From Limnochorda sp. LNt (GTDB lineage Bacteria > Bacillota > Limnochordia > Limnochordales > Geochordaceae): DNA of 64,000 nt. Both the position numbers and the translations under genes were made by a program. Below are positions 1 to 8,896 of this stretch, piece by piece. The DNA lies in assembly GCF_035593265.1 (NCBI RefSeq), contig NZ_CP141614.1:1984001-2048000 (forward strand), written 5' to 3'. A model generated the notes under the pieces. It did not search any database, was not told the DNA's origin, and saw nothing but the letters and a program-made list of their open reading frames with translations. Every line of letters begins with the position of its first letter. Position 1 is the first letter of the stretch.

Positions 1-1161
1 CAGCACCTTCTGCATGGCCGTCAGGATGGCCTCCTGCGTGGCCTCCCAGTCCTTGATGTAGACGGCCTCCGGCACGCCGTAGCGGATGCCCTCGAGGAAC
101 GGCCGCCAGTACCACTGCTGGAAGGTGGGCAACGACGCCTCCTGTGGCATGGGCGGCACGAAGCCCAGCAGCTCGTCCCACTTGCTCTGATTGTCGAAGC
201 TGGTCATGAACAGGGCGAACTCCACCGCCAGATCCCGGTTGCGGGCCTGGGTCGGGATGGCGATGGAGTCCGTCACGAGCACGGTGGCGTAGGGCTGGAC
301 GCCCCGCGGGCCCTTGGGGATCATGCTGATGCCCACGTCGATGCCCGAGCCGATGGCCTCGATGGCGCTGAAGACGTGGTCGGTGTACATGCCGATGGTC
401 TGCGACTTGAAGAGCCGGATGAGATCCTCACGCCGCCACTCCACCGGCGACGGCTGGGCATACTGCCCGAGCCCGTTGATGTAGAAGTCGAGGGCCTCGA
501 CGGCCTCGGGCTGGTCGATGGTGGCGCGCCCCTGCTCGTCGGTGATGCGGCCGTTGTTGGCGTACAGCCAGTTTTGAAACTCCGTCACCGTCGAGACGAA
601 GCGGTTGCCGGGCAGGCCGAACCCGTAGAGGGTGGGCGGGTGATGCAGCTTGCGCGCGGCATCCAGCACCTCGTCCCAGTCGGTGGGCGGCTGCACGCCG
701 TACCGCTCGAAGAGGCCGCGGTTGTAAAGCAGCGCCTTGGTCGACATGGCGCGCACGATGCCCCAGATCTTGCCCTCGTAGCGCACGGTGTCCCAGACGG
801 TGGGGTAGTAGAGGTCGTACTTCTCCTGCGTGATGTACTCGTCGAGGGGGATGATGGCGCCCATGTCGGCCAGCGCCGGGATCCAGCGCGAGCCGATGTA
901 GATGATGTCGGGGGCGTTGCCAGCCGCGATGGAGGTGATGATGCGATCCCACAGGGCGTCCCAGCCGACGAACTCCATGTCCACCCGTACGTCCGGACGC
1001 TGCCGCATGAACTCCGTCGCCAGCGCCTGCTGGTCCTCCTCGGTGTAGCCGCCGCCGATGGGCAGCAACACCCGCAACGTCGCCGGCGCGGCCGACGCCG
1101 CCACGGCGGCTCCGAGCAGGCAGGCCACGATGACCAACGCGGCGATACGGGCTCTCCTCAC
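1..1161 (-). CDS. Sugar ABC transporter substrate-binding protein (3' end off window)
   Basis: Extracellular solute-binding protein, family 1 type, that would capture a sugar outside the cell for an ABC importer. The frame is open from a GTG at 1161 to the window edge, giving 387 visible residues. A GGGGGGA ribosome site lies just upstream of the GTG. The N-terminus is a signal peptide: basic RRAR, then a hydrophobic run ending AASAAPA, although no lipobox cysteine is evident at the cleavage site. Family-like stretches follow, such as WDRIITSIAAGNAPDIIYIG, ALLYNRGLFERYGV and PTDWDEV. It is downstream of the SIS and ROK genes on the same strand, so probably in the same operon. The permease genes presumably lie beyond the left edge. 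The substrate is not known; the neighbours suggest an amino sugar or related hexose. Confidence 0.9.
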   Translation of the reverse strand, partial: MRRARIAALVIVACLLGAAVAASAAPATLRVLLPIGGGYTEEDQQALATEFMRQRPDVRVDMEFVGWDALWDRIITSIAAGNAPDIIYIGSRWIPALADMGAIIPLDEYITQEKYDLYYPTVWDTVRYEGKIWGIVRAMSTKALLYNRGLFERYGVQPPTDWDEVLDAARKLHHPPTLYGFGLPGNRFVSTVTEFQNWLYANNGRITDEQGRATIDQPEAVEALDFYINGLGQYAQPSPVEWRREDLIRLFKSQTIGMYTDHVFSAIEAIGSGIDVGISMIPKGPRGVQPYATVLVTDSIAIPTQARNRDLAVEFALFMTSFDNQSKWDELLGFVPPMPQEASLPTFQQWYWRPFLEGIRYGVPEAVYIKDWEATQEAILTAMQKVL

Positions 1162-1181
1162 GGCGATCCCCCCATCCCGGG

Positions 1182-2126
1182 TCACGCGTCTTGCTCGCAT
1201 CCAGCGCGACGCAATGCCAGCACGGCGGCTCCCGTCAGCCCCGACCAAGGGCCCAGGCGTGCCCGCACGACCCTCGCGTCGCGGGCGACCCAGGCGGGAG
1301 CCAGCCGCTGCAGCGCGTTGCAGGCGGCCTCCACCGGATAGGCCGGGTGGGTGCCGAGCCCCCCGCCCACCACGATCCGCTGGGGGTCCAAGACGGCGAC
1401 GACGGTGGCCAGGAAGAGGGCGAGGTAGCGCACGACGGACCGGTACAGCTCGTCGAGGCCGGGCGCTCCCTCCCGCCCCGCCAGCAGGGCCTCGCTGGCG
1501 CGCCAGCGACGACCGGTGGCGGCGTGTGCGGCCGCCTCGATGGCATAGCCCGAGAGCAGGGCCTCGACGTGCCCTGTCTGGCCGCAGCGGCAGGCCGCGC
1601 CACCAGCCGAGGCGTCCAGCACCATGTGGCCCAGCTCGCCGGCCGCGAAGCCGCTCCCCAAGCAGGGCCTCCCCCCGACGAAGACCGCGCCTCCCACCCC
1701 CGTCCCGATGCTCACGTACACGACGTCGTCCACATCCATGGCGGCACCGGCGCGAAGCTCGCCGTAGGCCCCCGCTCGCACGTCGTTGTCGACGGCGACG
1801 GGCCAGCCCAGGCTGGCCTCCAACGGGCCGGCAACCGGTCCCCCGCGCCAACCGCGGAGGTTGCCGGCTTGCACCGAGACGCCCCGCACCGGATCCAAGA
1901 CGCCCGGAAAACCCACCCCGACCGCTCGCACCTCGGCCGGCGCGAGGGCGTGGAGCTCCACAACCGCTCTCACCGCGTCGCAGACCGCGTCGAGCACCGC
2001 GCCGGCTCTCTCGGGTGTCGGACGCACGACCACCTCGCCCCGGCGCTCCAGGCCCTCGAAGAGCGCGGCCCGCACGTTGGAGCCGCCCACGTCCACGCCG
2101 ATGACCCGGCAGGAGGCCCGGCTCAC
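1182..2126 (-). CDS. ROK family sugar kinase
   Basis: A 314-residue ROK kinase, expected to phosphorylate a sugar in the cytoplasm with ATP. It starts GTG at 2126, overlapping the stop of the SIS gene as GTGA, which fixes the start. The phosphate motif IGVDVGGSNVRAALFEG is at residues 9-25. The DNDV motif follows PVAVDN near residue 125, then SIGTGVGGAVFVGG, the GELGHM motif and the ROK zinc site (ACRCGQTGHVEALLSG). These are full family features at normal length. There is no N-terminal helix-turn-helix, so it is a kinase and not a ROK repressor. The operon order SIS-ROK-binding protein suggests it acts on the imported sugar. Substrate specificity cannot be read from the sequence. Confidence 0.92.
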   Translation of the reverse strand: MSRASCRVIGVDVGGSNVRAALFEGLERRGEVVVRPTPERAGAVLDAVCDAVRAVVELHALAPAEVRAVGVGFPGVLDPVRGVSVQAGNLRGWRGGPVAGPLEASLGWPVAVDNDVRAGAYGELRAGAAMDVDDVVYVSIGTGVGGAVFVGGRPCLGSGFAAGELGHMVLDASAGGAACRCGQTGHVEALLSGYAIEAAAHAATGRRWRASEALLAGREGAPGLDELYRSVVRYLALFLATVVAVLDPQRIVVGGGLGTHPAYPVEAACNALQRLAPAWVARDARVVRARLGPWSGLTGAAVLALRRAGCEQDA

Positions 2127-3022
2127 AGCACCACCGACCTCACGAGGTGGCGCGGCCGATCGGGGTCCAGGCCTCGACGCAGGCTCATCGCCAGCGCCAG
2201 GCGCTGCAGCCTCACGAGCTCCACGAGCGGATCGCGCGCACCCACCACCACCCGGGCGCCCGTCTGCTCCACGTCCGCGGCGAGACGCTGCACCGCCTCG
2301 TCCGGCGGGTCCAGGACGAAGACCAGCGTCTCGGCGTCGGCGCAGCTGATGGGGCCGTGGCGGTACTCCAGGGGCACGTAGCGCTCGGTCCAGAGCAGGG
2401 CCATCTCCTGGGCCTTGAGAGCGGCCTCGCAGGCGAGGCCGTAGCGCCAGCCGGACCCCAGCACCACCAGGTGGGCGAAGGGCTCGTCCGGCTCGACGGG
2501 CCGGGCCAGGGTCTGCTCCAGCTCCGTCGCCAGCGACTCGAGCGGCGCCCCGCCCGACAGCTCGTGCGCCACCGCTCGCAGCAGCAGGAAGGCCCCCGTG
2601 GCCGAGCCCGTCTGCACCACGCTCTCCTCGCGGATGAAGGCCAGCACCACCGATGCGTCGCACATCTGCGCCAGCAGGCTGTCGGGCTCGCACGTCACGG
2701 AGAGCGTGGGCACCCCCGCCGCCCGGGCGGCCCGGGCGGCCTCCAGCACCTCGGTGGTGGTGCCACTGCGGCTGATGAAGAGGGCACCCTCGCCGGGATG
2801 GGGCCGGTAGACGGAGGCCGGGACAGCCCGGGCCGGGATGGCCAGGCGCTCCTCGAGGTAGGCCGCAGCGGCGAGGCCCACGTAGTAGGAGGAGCCGGCA
2901 CCGACGATGGCCACGGGGCGCTCCAGCAGGGGCCGCATCGCCGCCGCCCTCGCCCGGGCCAGCGCGAGCACCTCTCGCCACTGCCGGGGCTGGGCCAGGA
3001 TCTCGACGGCGGTCTTGTGCAT
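2123..3022 (-). CDS. SIS domain sugar-phosphate isomerase/deaminase (AgaS/GlmS-C like)
   Basis: About 299 residues with two SIS domains like the isomerase half of GlmS and the AgaS deaminase. SIS signatures are IVGAGSSYYVGLAAAAYLEE near residue 45, the phosphate loop ISRSGTTTEVLEAARAA, and in the second domain VVLGSGWRYGLACEAALKA and the catalytic-region EYRHGPIS. No glutaminase domain is present, so it probably deaminates or isomerises an amino sugar phosphate. The ATG at 3022 is used because the family starts close to it. An ATG at 3076 with an AAGGTGG site is also possible. It is divergent from the DeoR gene and first in the operon with the ROK kinase. With the neighbouring aldolase it points to galactosamine- or tagatose-type catabolism (inference). 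Confidence 0.88.
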   Translation of the reverse strand: MHKTAVEILAQPRQWREVLALARARAAAMRPLLERPVAIVGAGSSYYVGLAAAAYLEERLAIPARAVPASVYRPHPGEGALFISRSGTTTEVLEAARAARAAGVPTLSVTCEPDSLLAQMCDASVVLAFIREESVVQTGSATGAFLLLRAVAHELSGGAPLESLATELEQTLARPVEPDEPFAHLVVLGSGWRYGLACEAALKAQEMALLWTERYVPLEYRHGPISCADAETLVFVLDPPDEAVQRLAADVEQTGARVVVGARDPLVELVRLQRLALAMSLRRGLDPDRPRHLVRSVVL

Positions 3023-3152
3023 GGCAGGCTGTGCGCCCCTCCCCCGACTGGATCCGCTGACGACCACCGACGTCATGCTACCCCACCTTCGCTCACGAGT
3101 CAACACGGACATGCGCTGATATGATCGATTTTCGCTAGCTGACCGCATGATC

Positions 3153-3181
3153 TTGCTCGCCACGCGCATCCGTGATACAGT
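3153..3181 (+). promoter_or_regulatory. Sigma-A type promoter for the DeoR-aldolase operon
   Basis: TTGCTC (3153-3158), a 17-base spacer and TACAGT (3176-3181) form a housekeeping-like promoter in the 120-base gap between the divergent SIS and DeoR genes. Transcription would start near 3188, only about 12 bases before the ATG at 3200. There is no clear ribosome site there. Confidence 0.5.
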
Positions 3182-3199
3182 GCCGGGCGTGAACCCCTC

Positions 3200-3955
3200 A
3201 TGCTGAAGGCCGAGCGGCACGATCGCATCCTGAGCGAGCTGGCGCGGCGGGGCGCCGTGGGCGTCGAGGAGATGGCGACGGTGCTGGGCGTCTCGACGGC
3301 CACGGTGCGGCGCGACCTGGCTGAGCTCGAGCAGGAGGGGCTCCTGCGGCGCACCCACGGCGGCGCGACGCTCCTGGAGGACCACGACGAGCTCCCCTAC
3401 CGCTACAAGGTGACGGCCCTGCTCCCCGAGAAGCGCCGCATCGGGGCTGCGGCAGCGGCCATGATCAGGGACGGGCAGGTGGTCGCCTGCACGGGGGGCA
3501 CCACCGTCACCCAGGTGATCAAGGCGCTGCGCAACCGGCGCATCACCGTCGTCACCAACGCCGTCAACGTGGCGGCGGAGCTGGCCTCGGCCTCGGGCCC
3601 CGAGGTGATCGTGTCGGGCGGGCGGCTGAGGCCCCAGTCCTACGAGATGGTGGGCCACGTGGCGGAGCGGACCATCCGGGAGTTCGTGGCCGACGTGGTC
3701 GTCATCGGGGTCGATGGCCTCTCGCTGGAGTACGGGCTGACCACGTTCAGCCACGAGGAGGCGCAGGTCAACCGCGCCTTCATCGAACAGGGGCGCGAGA
3801 CGTGGGTCGTCGCGGACCATACCAAGTTGGGGCGGGTGACACCGGCGGTCATCGCGCCCATCGACCGGATCCGGTACCTGATCACCGACGCGGCGGCATC
3901 GCCCGACTTCCTGCGGGCGGTCGAGGCCCGGGGCGTGCGCACGGTCACGGCCTGA
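3200..3955 (+). CDS. DeoR family transcriptional regulator
   Basis: A 251-residue DeoR repressor. The N-terminal winged helix is canonical: ERHDRILSELARRGAVGVEE, VLGVSTATVRRDLAELEQEG and LRRTHGG at residues 5-55. The C-terminal sugar-phosphate sensing domain has GQVVACTGGTTVTQVIKAL, VIVSGG and a late VVADHTKLGR motif. It is divergent from the SIS-ROK-binding-protein operon and 35 bases upstream of the aldolase gene, so it probably controls both transcription units in response to a phosphorylated sugar. There is no strong ribosome site before the ATG. Confidence 0.93.
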   Translation: MLKAERHDRILSELARRGAVGVEEMATVLGVSTATVRRDLAELEQEGLLRRTHGGATLLEDHDELPYRYKVTALLPEKRRIGAAAAAMIRDGQVVACTGGTTVTQVIKALRNRRITVVTNAVNVAAELASASGPEVIVSGGRLRPQSYEMVGHVAERTIREFVADVVVIGVDGLSLEYGLTTFSHEEAQVNRAFIEQGRETWVVADHTKLGRVTPAVIAPIDRIRYLITDAAASPDFLRAVEARGVRTVTA

Positions 3956-3990
3956 GCGCACGCGCACGGCCGGAGAGGAGGCGCCCATCC

Positions 3991-5019
3991 ATGTCGGCAC
4001 AGAGACGGCGGCTCAGCGTGGGCAAGATGCGGGGGCTGCGCCAGATCTCGAGCCCCGACGGGCTCGTGCTGTTGGCGGCCATGGACCATCGGGGCAACCT
4101 GCGGCGAGCCCTCGCCCCCGAGGCTCCCGACTCGGTCGGCGACGAGGAGATGGCCGCCATCAAGGTGGATCTGGCACGGGCCCTGGCTTCCGCCGAGGCC
4201 GGGGGCACGGGCGTGACGGGGGTGCTCGTCGACGTCGAGTACGGCTACCGTCCCCTGGTCTACACGGGCGTCCTGCCGGGCCACGTGGGCGCGCTGGTCT
4301 CCATCGAGAAGACGGGCTACGTGCGACGACCCGACGGCCGGGTGACCGAGCTGCTGCCGGGGCTAGACCCCGGCAAGCTGCGGCGGATGGGCGCCTCGGG
4401 CGTCAAGCTCCTGGTCTACTACCACCCCAGGGCCACCACGGCTCCCCAGCAGCGCGAGCTGGTCCAGCGGGTGGCCGAGGCGTGTCGGCAGCACGACGTG
4501 CTCTTCGTCGTCGAGGCCCTCTCCTACCCTCTCGACCCCGGCCAGGAGAAGACCAGCCCCGCCTTTCTCGCCGAGAAGCCCGACCTCGTCGCGCAGACAG
4601 CGGCGGACTTGACGGGCGACGGGGTCGACCTCTTCAAGGCGGAGTTTCCCGGCGCGGTGCCCGAGGATGGCCGGATCGGCGACGCCGAGCGCCAGCGGCT
4701 GCTGGAGGCCTGCGGGGCCCTCGATGCGGCCAGCCGTGCGCCGTGGGTGCTGCTGTCGGAGGGCGTCAGCTTCGAGGCTTTCTGCACCGAGGTCGAGATC
4801 GCCGGCCAGGCAGGGGCCAGCGGGTTCATGGTAGGCCGGGCGGTCTGGAAGGACTGCGTCGTGCGCGACGGCGAGTTGCGCCGGCGGCTGCTGGCGGAGC
4901 GGGCGACGCCCCGCATGCGCCACTTGAGCGAGATGGCCCGGCGCCACTGCCGGCCGTGGACCGAGCGCATCGACACGACGCCGCCGGCGGTCGAGCCCGA
5001 GTGGTACGTGGGCTACTGA
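3991..5019 (+). CDS. Tagatose 1,6-bisphosphate aldolase-like class I aldolase (LacD family)
   Basis: 342 residues, with a GGAGAGGAGG ribosome site before the ATG. The sequence matches the class I tagatose-1,6-bisphosphate aldolase (LacD) pattern: KMRGLRQISSPDGLVLLAAM then DHRGNL, GVLVDVEYGY, and SGVKLLVYYHP with the lysine expected to form the Schiff base. Further on are DLFKAEFPGAV and the barrel-end phosphate site VLLSEGVSFEAFCTEVEIAG and GFMVGRAVWKD. Such enzymes split tagatose-bisphosphate or related ketose phosphates into dihydroxyacetone phosphate and an aldehyde. It follows the DeoR gene in the same transcript and ends at a strong hairpin. Its true substrate here may be a sulfo- or deoxy-sugar phosphate, since the family is broad. 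Confidence 0.88.
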   Translation: MSAQRRRLSVGKMRGLRQISSPDGLVLLAAMDHRGNLRRALAPEAPDSVGDEEMAAIKVDLARALASAEAGGTGVTGVLVDVEYGYRPLVYTGVLPGHVGALVSIEKTGYVRRPDGRVTELLPGLDPGKLRRMGASGVKLLVYYHPRATTAPQQRELVQRVAEACRQHDVLFVVEALSYPLDPGQEKTSPAFLAEKPDLVAQTAADLTGDGVDLFKAEFPGAVPEDGRIGDAERQRLLEACGALDAASRAPWVLLSEGVSFEAFCTEVEIAGQAGASGFMVGRAVWKDCVVRDGELRRRLLAERATPRMRHLSEMARRHCRPWTERIDTTPPAVEPEWYVGY

Positions 5020-5028
5020 CCAAACCCA

Positions 5029-5053
5029 GGGGGCAGGCCGGATGCCTGCCCCC
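5029..5053. terminator. Hairpin between convergent aldolase and GntP genes
   Basis: A perfect 10-base stem, GGGGGCAGGC / GCCTGCCCCC, with a five-base loop starts 9 bases after the aldolase stop. There is no T-run. It sits between convergent genes and could act in both directions. Confidence 0.6.
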
Positions 5054-5088
5054 TCGCTCTGCCAGCGCCTCGTGCCGACCCCTGCCGC

Positions 5089-6358
5089 TCACAGGATGGC
5101 CGCGGCGATCAGCAGCGCCACGAGGGAGACGCCCGCCGAGAGTCGCAGCCTGAGCGGCCAGCACCGGTGGCACATCCAGGTTGAGGACGATGGGGGCGGT
5201 GATGGATGCCGACGTGATCATGGCGACGGTCCCGCTCCCCTGTGCGAGTCGGACCAGCGTTGCTACCAGGAACGGCAGCAGGATGGCCGGGATCCCGCTC
5301 GCCGCGATGGCACCGGCCAGGTAGTTGCCGACGCCGCTGTCTCGCAGGACCTGCCCCAGTGCACCGCCAGCTCCCGTGACGAGGATGATGATGCCGGCTG
5401 CGCTGACACCCTGCTCCATGTGCCGCCGGACGTCGGCTCGCGACGCCGAGGGGAGTAGTGTCCACAGCGCGATCAACAGTCCCACGGCCACTGCAATGAC
5501 GGGATTGCCGAGGAAGATGAACGCTCGGGCCCACGGCCCGGTGAGCTTGAGCGCCGAGAGCACCGTGTTGAGCAGGATGAGGACCACCGGCACGACAATG
5601 GGCGCGAAGGCCACGACGGTACTCGGCCCCTCTGGCGTGTCGTCGACGGCCTCCCCTGCTGCGGCTGCTTGTGCGACTGCATCGGCGGAGCCGCGGACCC
5701 AACCCAGGCCGGTGGCGTCCGGGACCTGATAGAGCCGGCGCCCCCACCAGCGCGCGTACCAAACCCCCGCCACGACGACGGGCGCGGCGAAGATCAGCCC
5801 GGCCATGATCATCGCACCGATGTCGACCCCGAAGATGCCGGCCACGGCCAGCGGGCCCGGGGTCGGAGGCACCGCGTGATGCGTGGCCACGAGCCCGATG
5901 GCCAGCGAGACCCCAATGGTGATGACGGAGCGTGCAGTCCGCCGGGACAGCGCCTTCGCGAGCGGCGAGAGGATGACGAAGCCCGAGTCGCAGAAGATGG
6001 GGATGGAGACCACGTACCCAGTGGCGGCCATGGCGGCGTCTTCTCGCCCCTTGCCGAACCACCGCAAGAATGTCTGGGCCATGCGGTTGGCGGCGCCCGA
6101 GACCTCCAGCAGTCGTCCCATCATCACCCCGAAGCCGATGACGATGCCGATGCTCCCCAGGGTGTTGCCGAATCCGGTCGTGATGGACGTGGCCACGCGG
6201 GTCGGCTCCATCCCCGCCAGAAGCCCCGTGAGGGCCGAGGCCAGGATCAGGGCCAGAAACGCGTGCACACGAGTCCGGAGAATCAGCAGCACCAGGACCA
6301 GTACGCCGATGACCAGTGCGCCGACCAGTTGCCAGCCCGGTATGGAAGCGGTGTCCAT
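5089..6358 (-). pseudogene. GntP family permease with C-terminal deletion and frameshift
   Basis: A gluconate/acid-sugar permease (GntP family), an inner-membrane proton symporter. About 400 residues are clear: hydrophobic helices from residue 10, GFGNTLGSIGIVIGFGVMMG, VVSIPIFCDSGFVILSPLAK and LVATHHAVPPTPGPLAVA, all typical of the family. The reading is normal up to ITAPIVLNLDVPPVLAAQAA near 5150. The conserved next helix (with the HVNDS-type motif) is then missing. A plausible last helix, AGVSLVALLIAAAIL followed by TGA at 5089, appears in another frame. In its own frame the gene would run on antisense into the aldolase to 4826. A deletion of roughly 40-50 codons with a frame change explains this best. 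It is downstream of the acid-sugar kinase and PdxA2-like genes, so it would import the substrate of that pathway. Confidence 0.75.
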
Positions 6359-6397
6359 CGCGTCAGTCCAACCCCTCTCTCGGGTCCCAGGAACGTC

Positions 6398-7858
6398 TCA
6401 TGCCTCTCCCCTAAGCCTTCGCACGCATCGGATGGCCGCGTCCTCACCCCCCACCAGGCCCCCTTTGGTGACCAGACGAAGCCCGCGCGATGGCCCGCCG
6501 ACCAGCTGCCCCAGCGCGGCGAGCGGGAGCACCTGGTCGAGTAGCTCGATCGCGGTGGCATCCAGGGCCCTCAGGACGGCTGCCGTGACGTCACCGCCGG
6601 TCGTGTAGAGCCCGGCGGGAGCAGGACGAGACTCCTCGGCGGCACGTCGGAGCGCCAGTCGCACCGCCAGGCCAAGGCCATCGAGCAAGTCGGCTTGCTG
6701 GCGCGCCGTCAGGCCAGGCGCCAGATCGTCGGGCCCGCGGCTCGTGCGGATGCCGACGCACGGTCGGGACCAATGGGCCAGGATGGACGAGGCCAGCCGC
6801 TCGATCTCCCAGGCACGGCGGGATTGGGCGCCGCACGCCTGGTCGCGCTGACCCGCCAGGGCACCCACGTCGACGAGTTCCAGGCGGAGTCCCAACGCCT
6901 GCTCGAGGGCCTCCAGCTGCCTGGCCGTCAGCTCGGTGGTGCTGCCCGCCACCACGATGACCGGACCCGGTGCGGTCCGCTGTAACACACCGGTGGGGTC
7001 CGCTGCTGCGCCTTCGACGGCGACTCGCTCCGGCGAGGCACCCTCACCCCACCCCCACAGCTCCAGTGCCTGTGCGGTCAAGGGGCCGGGGTCCGCGCAT
7101 ACCGCAGGGACGCCGAGACTTCTCGAAGCGCCCACCACGGCACGAGCTACGGCTCGCACGTCCTCATCGGAGACGGCGTCGACGACCACGAGACGCCGGC
7201 CCGCCCGGACCTCATCCACCAGCGCCTGCTGGACGGCCTCGGCTCCTCGAAGCGTCACGGACAGCTCCACGTGGCCCACGGGCCACGGCTATTGGGCCCG
7301 CAGCAGGGTCGGCACGTGAGACGACCGCACCGGCGACAGGGGATCGCGCCCCGCCCCCGTCCGTGTCACGGGGACGCCGTCGACCAGCAGATACCCACCG
7401 ACCACGATGCGACCCGAGGCGGGATAGGCAGGCGTCACCACGGCGAACGCGCCCGCCCCGAGCCACTCCACGGCCGCCTGAACCTCGGCGCCCACGTTGC
7501 CCCGCAGGGTGCTGTCGATGCGCTTGGAGACGATGGGTGAAAGTTCGACGTGACTCGCGATCGCTTCCAAACCGTCGCGCACCCTGCGGGCGGCTTCCTG
7601 GGGTGGCACCGTCCGAGAGGCGATGTCCAGGATGAAGGCGGCCGGCGCACGCTGCACGTCGGCGAGCCAGCGACTCGCCGACTCCAGCACCGGCCCGTCG
7701 GCCCTCAGCAACGATAGGGCACGATAGCCGCGCTCAACCAGCAGGACGCCAGTCGCATTGGCCCCGGTAAGGTCGTCAGCGATGACGACGGCTACCGGCG
7801 AGGGCCGCGGCTCACCGTCCGGTGCCGGTACGCCACGGGCGAGCATAGAGGGCCGCAA
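6398..7858 (-). pseudogene. Four-carbon acid sugar kinase (DUF1537), split by in-frame TAG
   Basis: DUF1537 kinases phosphorylate D-threonate, D-erythronate or 3-oxo-tetronate. The N-terminal half (7858-7289) has VVIADDLTGANATGVLLVER, the conserved KRIDSTLRGNVGAEV and VVTPAYPASGRIVV. The C-terminal half (7279-6398) has VIVVAGSTTELTARQLEAL, LYTTGGDVTAAVL and RLVTKGGLVGGED. Both halves are in the same frame, separated only by one TAG codon and three further codons at 7280-7291, in the region joining the two domains. No other damage is seen. So it is either a recent nonsense mutation, a sequencing error or two separate subunits. The 5' end overlaps the pdxA2-like gene by 47 bases, and the permease gene follows, so all are one operon. 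Confidence 0.85.
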
Positions 7859-8861
7859 CGCGTATCGCCTCCAACATGCTGATCTCCCGAGCCCGGCCCG
7901 TGCCGGCGATGTCCAGCGCGGTCCCGTGGTCGACGGATGTCCTCAAGAACGGCAGTCCGAGCGTCAGGCTCACGGTACGGTCGAAGTCGTAGACCTTGGC
8001 GGCGATGTGGCCCTGGTCGTGGTAGAGGGAGATGACCGCGTCGTGGCGGCCCTCGATGGCTTGTACGAAGACCGAGTCGGCCGGCACCGGTCCGGCCGCC
8101 TGGATGCCCCGGTCCCGGGCTTCCGCCACCGCGGGCGTGACGGCCCGAGCCTCCTCGTCGCCCATGAGGCCTCCGTCGCTGGCGTGGGGGTTGAGCGCCG
8201 CGACGGCGAGCCGCGGCTGCGCGATGCCGAGGCGACGGAGGTACCGATCGGCTGCCAGGATGGTCTCGAGCACCCGTTCGCGAGTGACGAGGTCACAGGC
8301 CTGTCGCAGGCTGACGTGACGGGTCACGAAGAAGATCCGCAGGGGTCCGGTCATGAACATCGTGTACGAAGACGAACTGCCCGTCAGGTCCGCGAGCATC
8401 TCCGTGTGGCCGATGTACGGCACGCCGGCGGCGCGGAGCGCCTCCTTGTGGATGGGAGCTGTGGCGATGCCGTCGAGGTGGCCCGCCAGGGCGTCGCGCA
8501 CGGCAGCCTGCACGTAGGCGAAGGAGGCCCGTCCCCCCGCCTCCGAGACCTCGCCGATGGGGACATCCGGGGGGAAGGCCGCTGTCACTTCGACCACGGG
8601 CACCCCGTCGTGCGCGGCCGAGAGAGCCTCCCGTACGTCGGCCACCACCTCGAGCCGCGGCATCTCCGGCACGACGTGGCGGATTCGCTCCAGAGCCAGC
8701 GCCTGACCGTACACGATGACCCGGGACCACCCGTGCACCTCGGAGTGAGCCAGGGCCTTGGCGACGATCTCCGGGCCTATCCCCGCGGGATCTCCAATGG
8801 TGACGCCGATGACGGGCCGGGGTGCCACTTGTGCCGTTCCAGTACCCAACTCGCCTCTCAC
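7812..8861 (-). CDS. pdxA2: 4-phospho-D-threonate/erythronate dehydrogenase (PdxA2-like)
   Basis: About 349 residues of the PdxA family: IGVTIGDPAGIGPEIVAKAL near residue 18, TAPIHKEALRAAG, YIGHTEMLADLTGSSSSYTM, the metal-binding NPHASDGG, ISLYHDQGHIAAKV and SVDHGTALDIAGTG. The histidines of the HTE, NPHA and YHDQGH motifs are the known metal and substrate ligands of the family. In PdxA2 enzymes the reaction is NAD-dependent oxidation and decarboxylation of 4-phospho-D-threonate or -erythronate to dihydroxyacetone phosphate. The partner DUF1537 kinase, GntP permease and DeoR regulator support this over the vitamin B6 role. Start taken as GTG at 8861; a GTG about 12 codons later is possible. 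Confidence 0.9.
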   Translation of the reverse strand: MRGELGTGTAQVAPRPVIGVTIGDPAGIGPEIVAKALAHSEVHGWSRVIVYGQALALERIRHVVPEMPRLEVVADVREALSAAHDGVPVVEVTAAFPPDVPIGEVSEAGGRASFAYVQAAVRDALAGHLDGIATAPIHKEALRAAGVPYIGHTEMLADLTGSSSSYTMFMTGPLRIFFVTRHVSLRQACDLVTRERVLETILAADRYLRRLGIAQPRLAVAALNPHASDGGLMGDEEARAVTPAVAEARDRGIQAAGPVPADSVFVQAIEGRHDAVISLYHDQGHIAAKVYDFDRTVSLTLGLPFLRTSVDHGTALDIAGTGRAREISMLEAIRVAALYARPWRTGTGR

Positions 8862-8896
8862 CCTTCTCTGGCGTGGACTCAGACGATGACGCGCCC

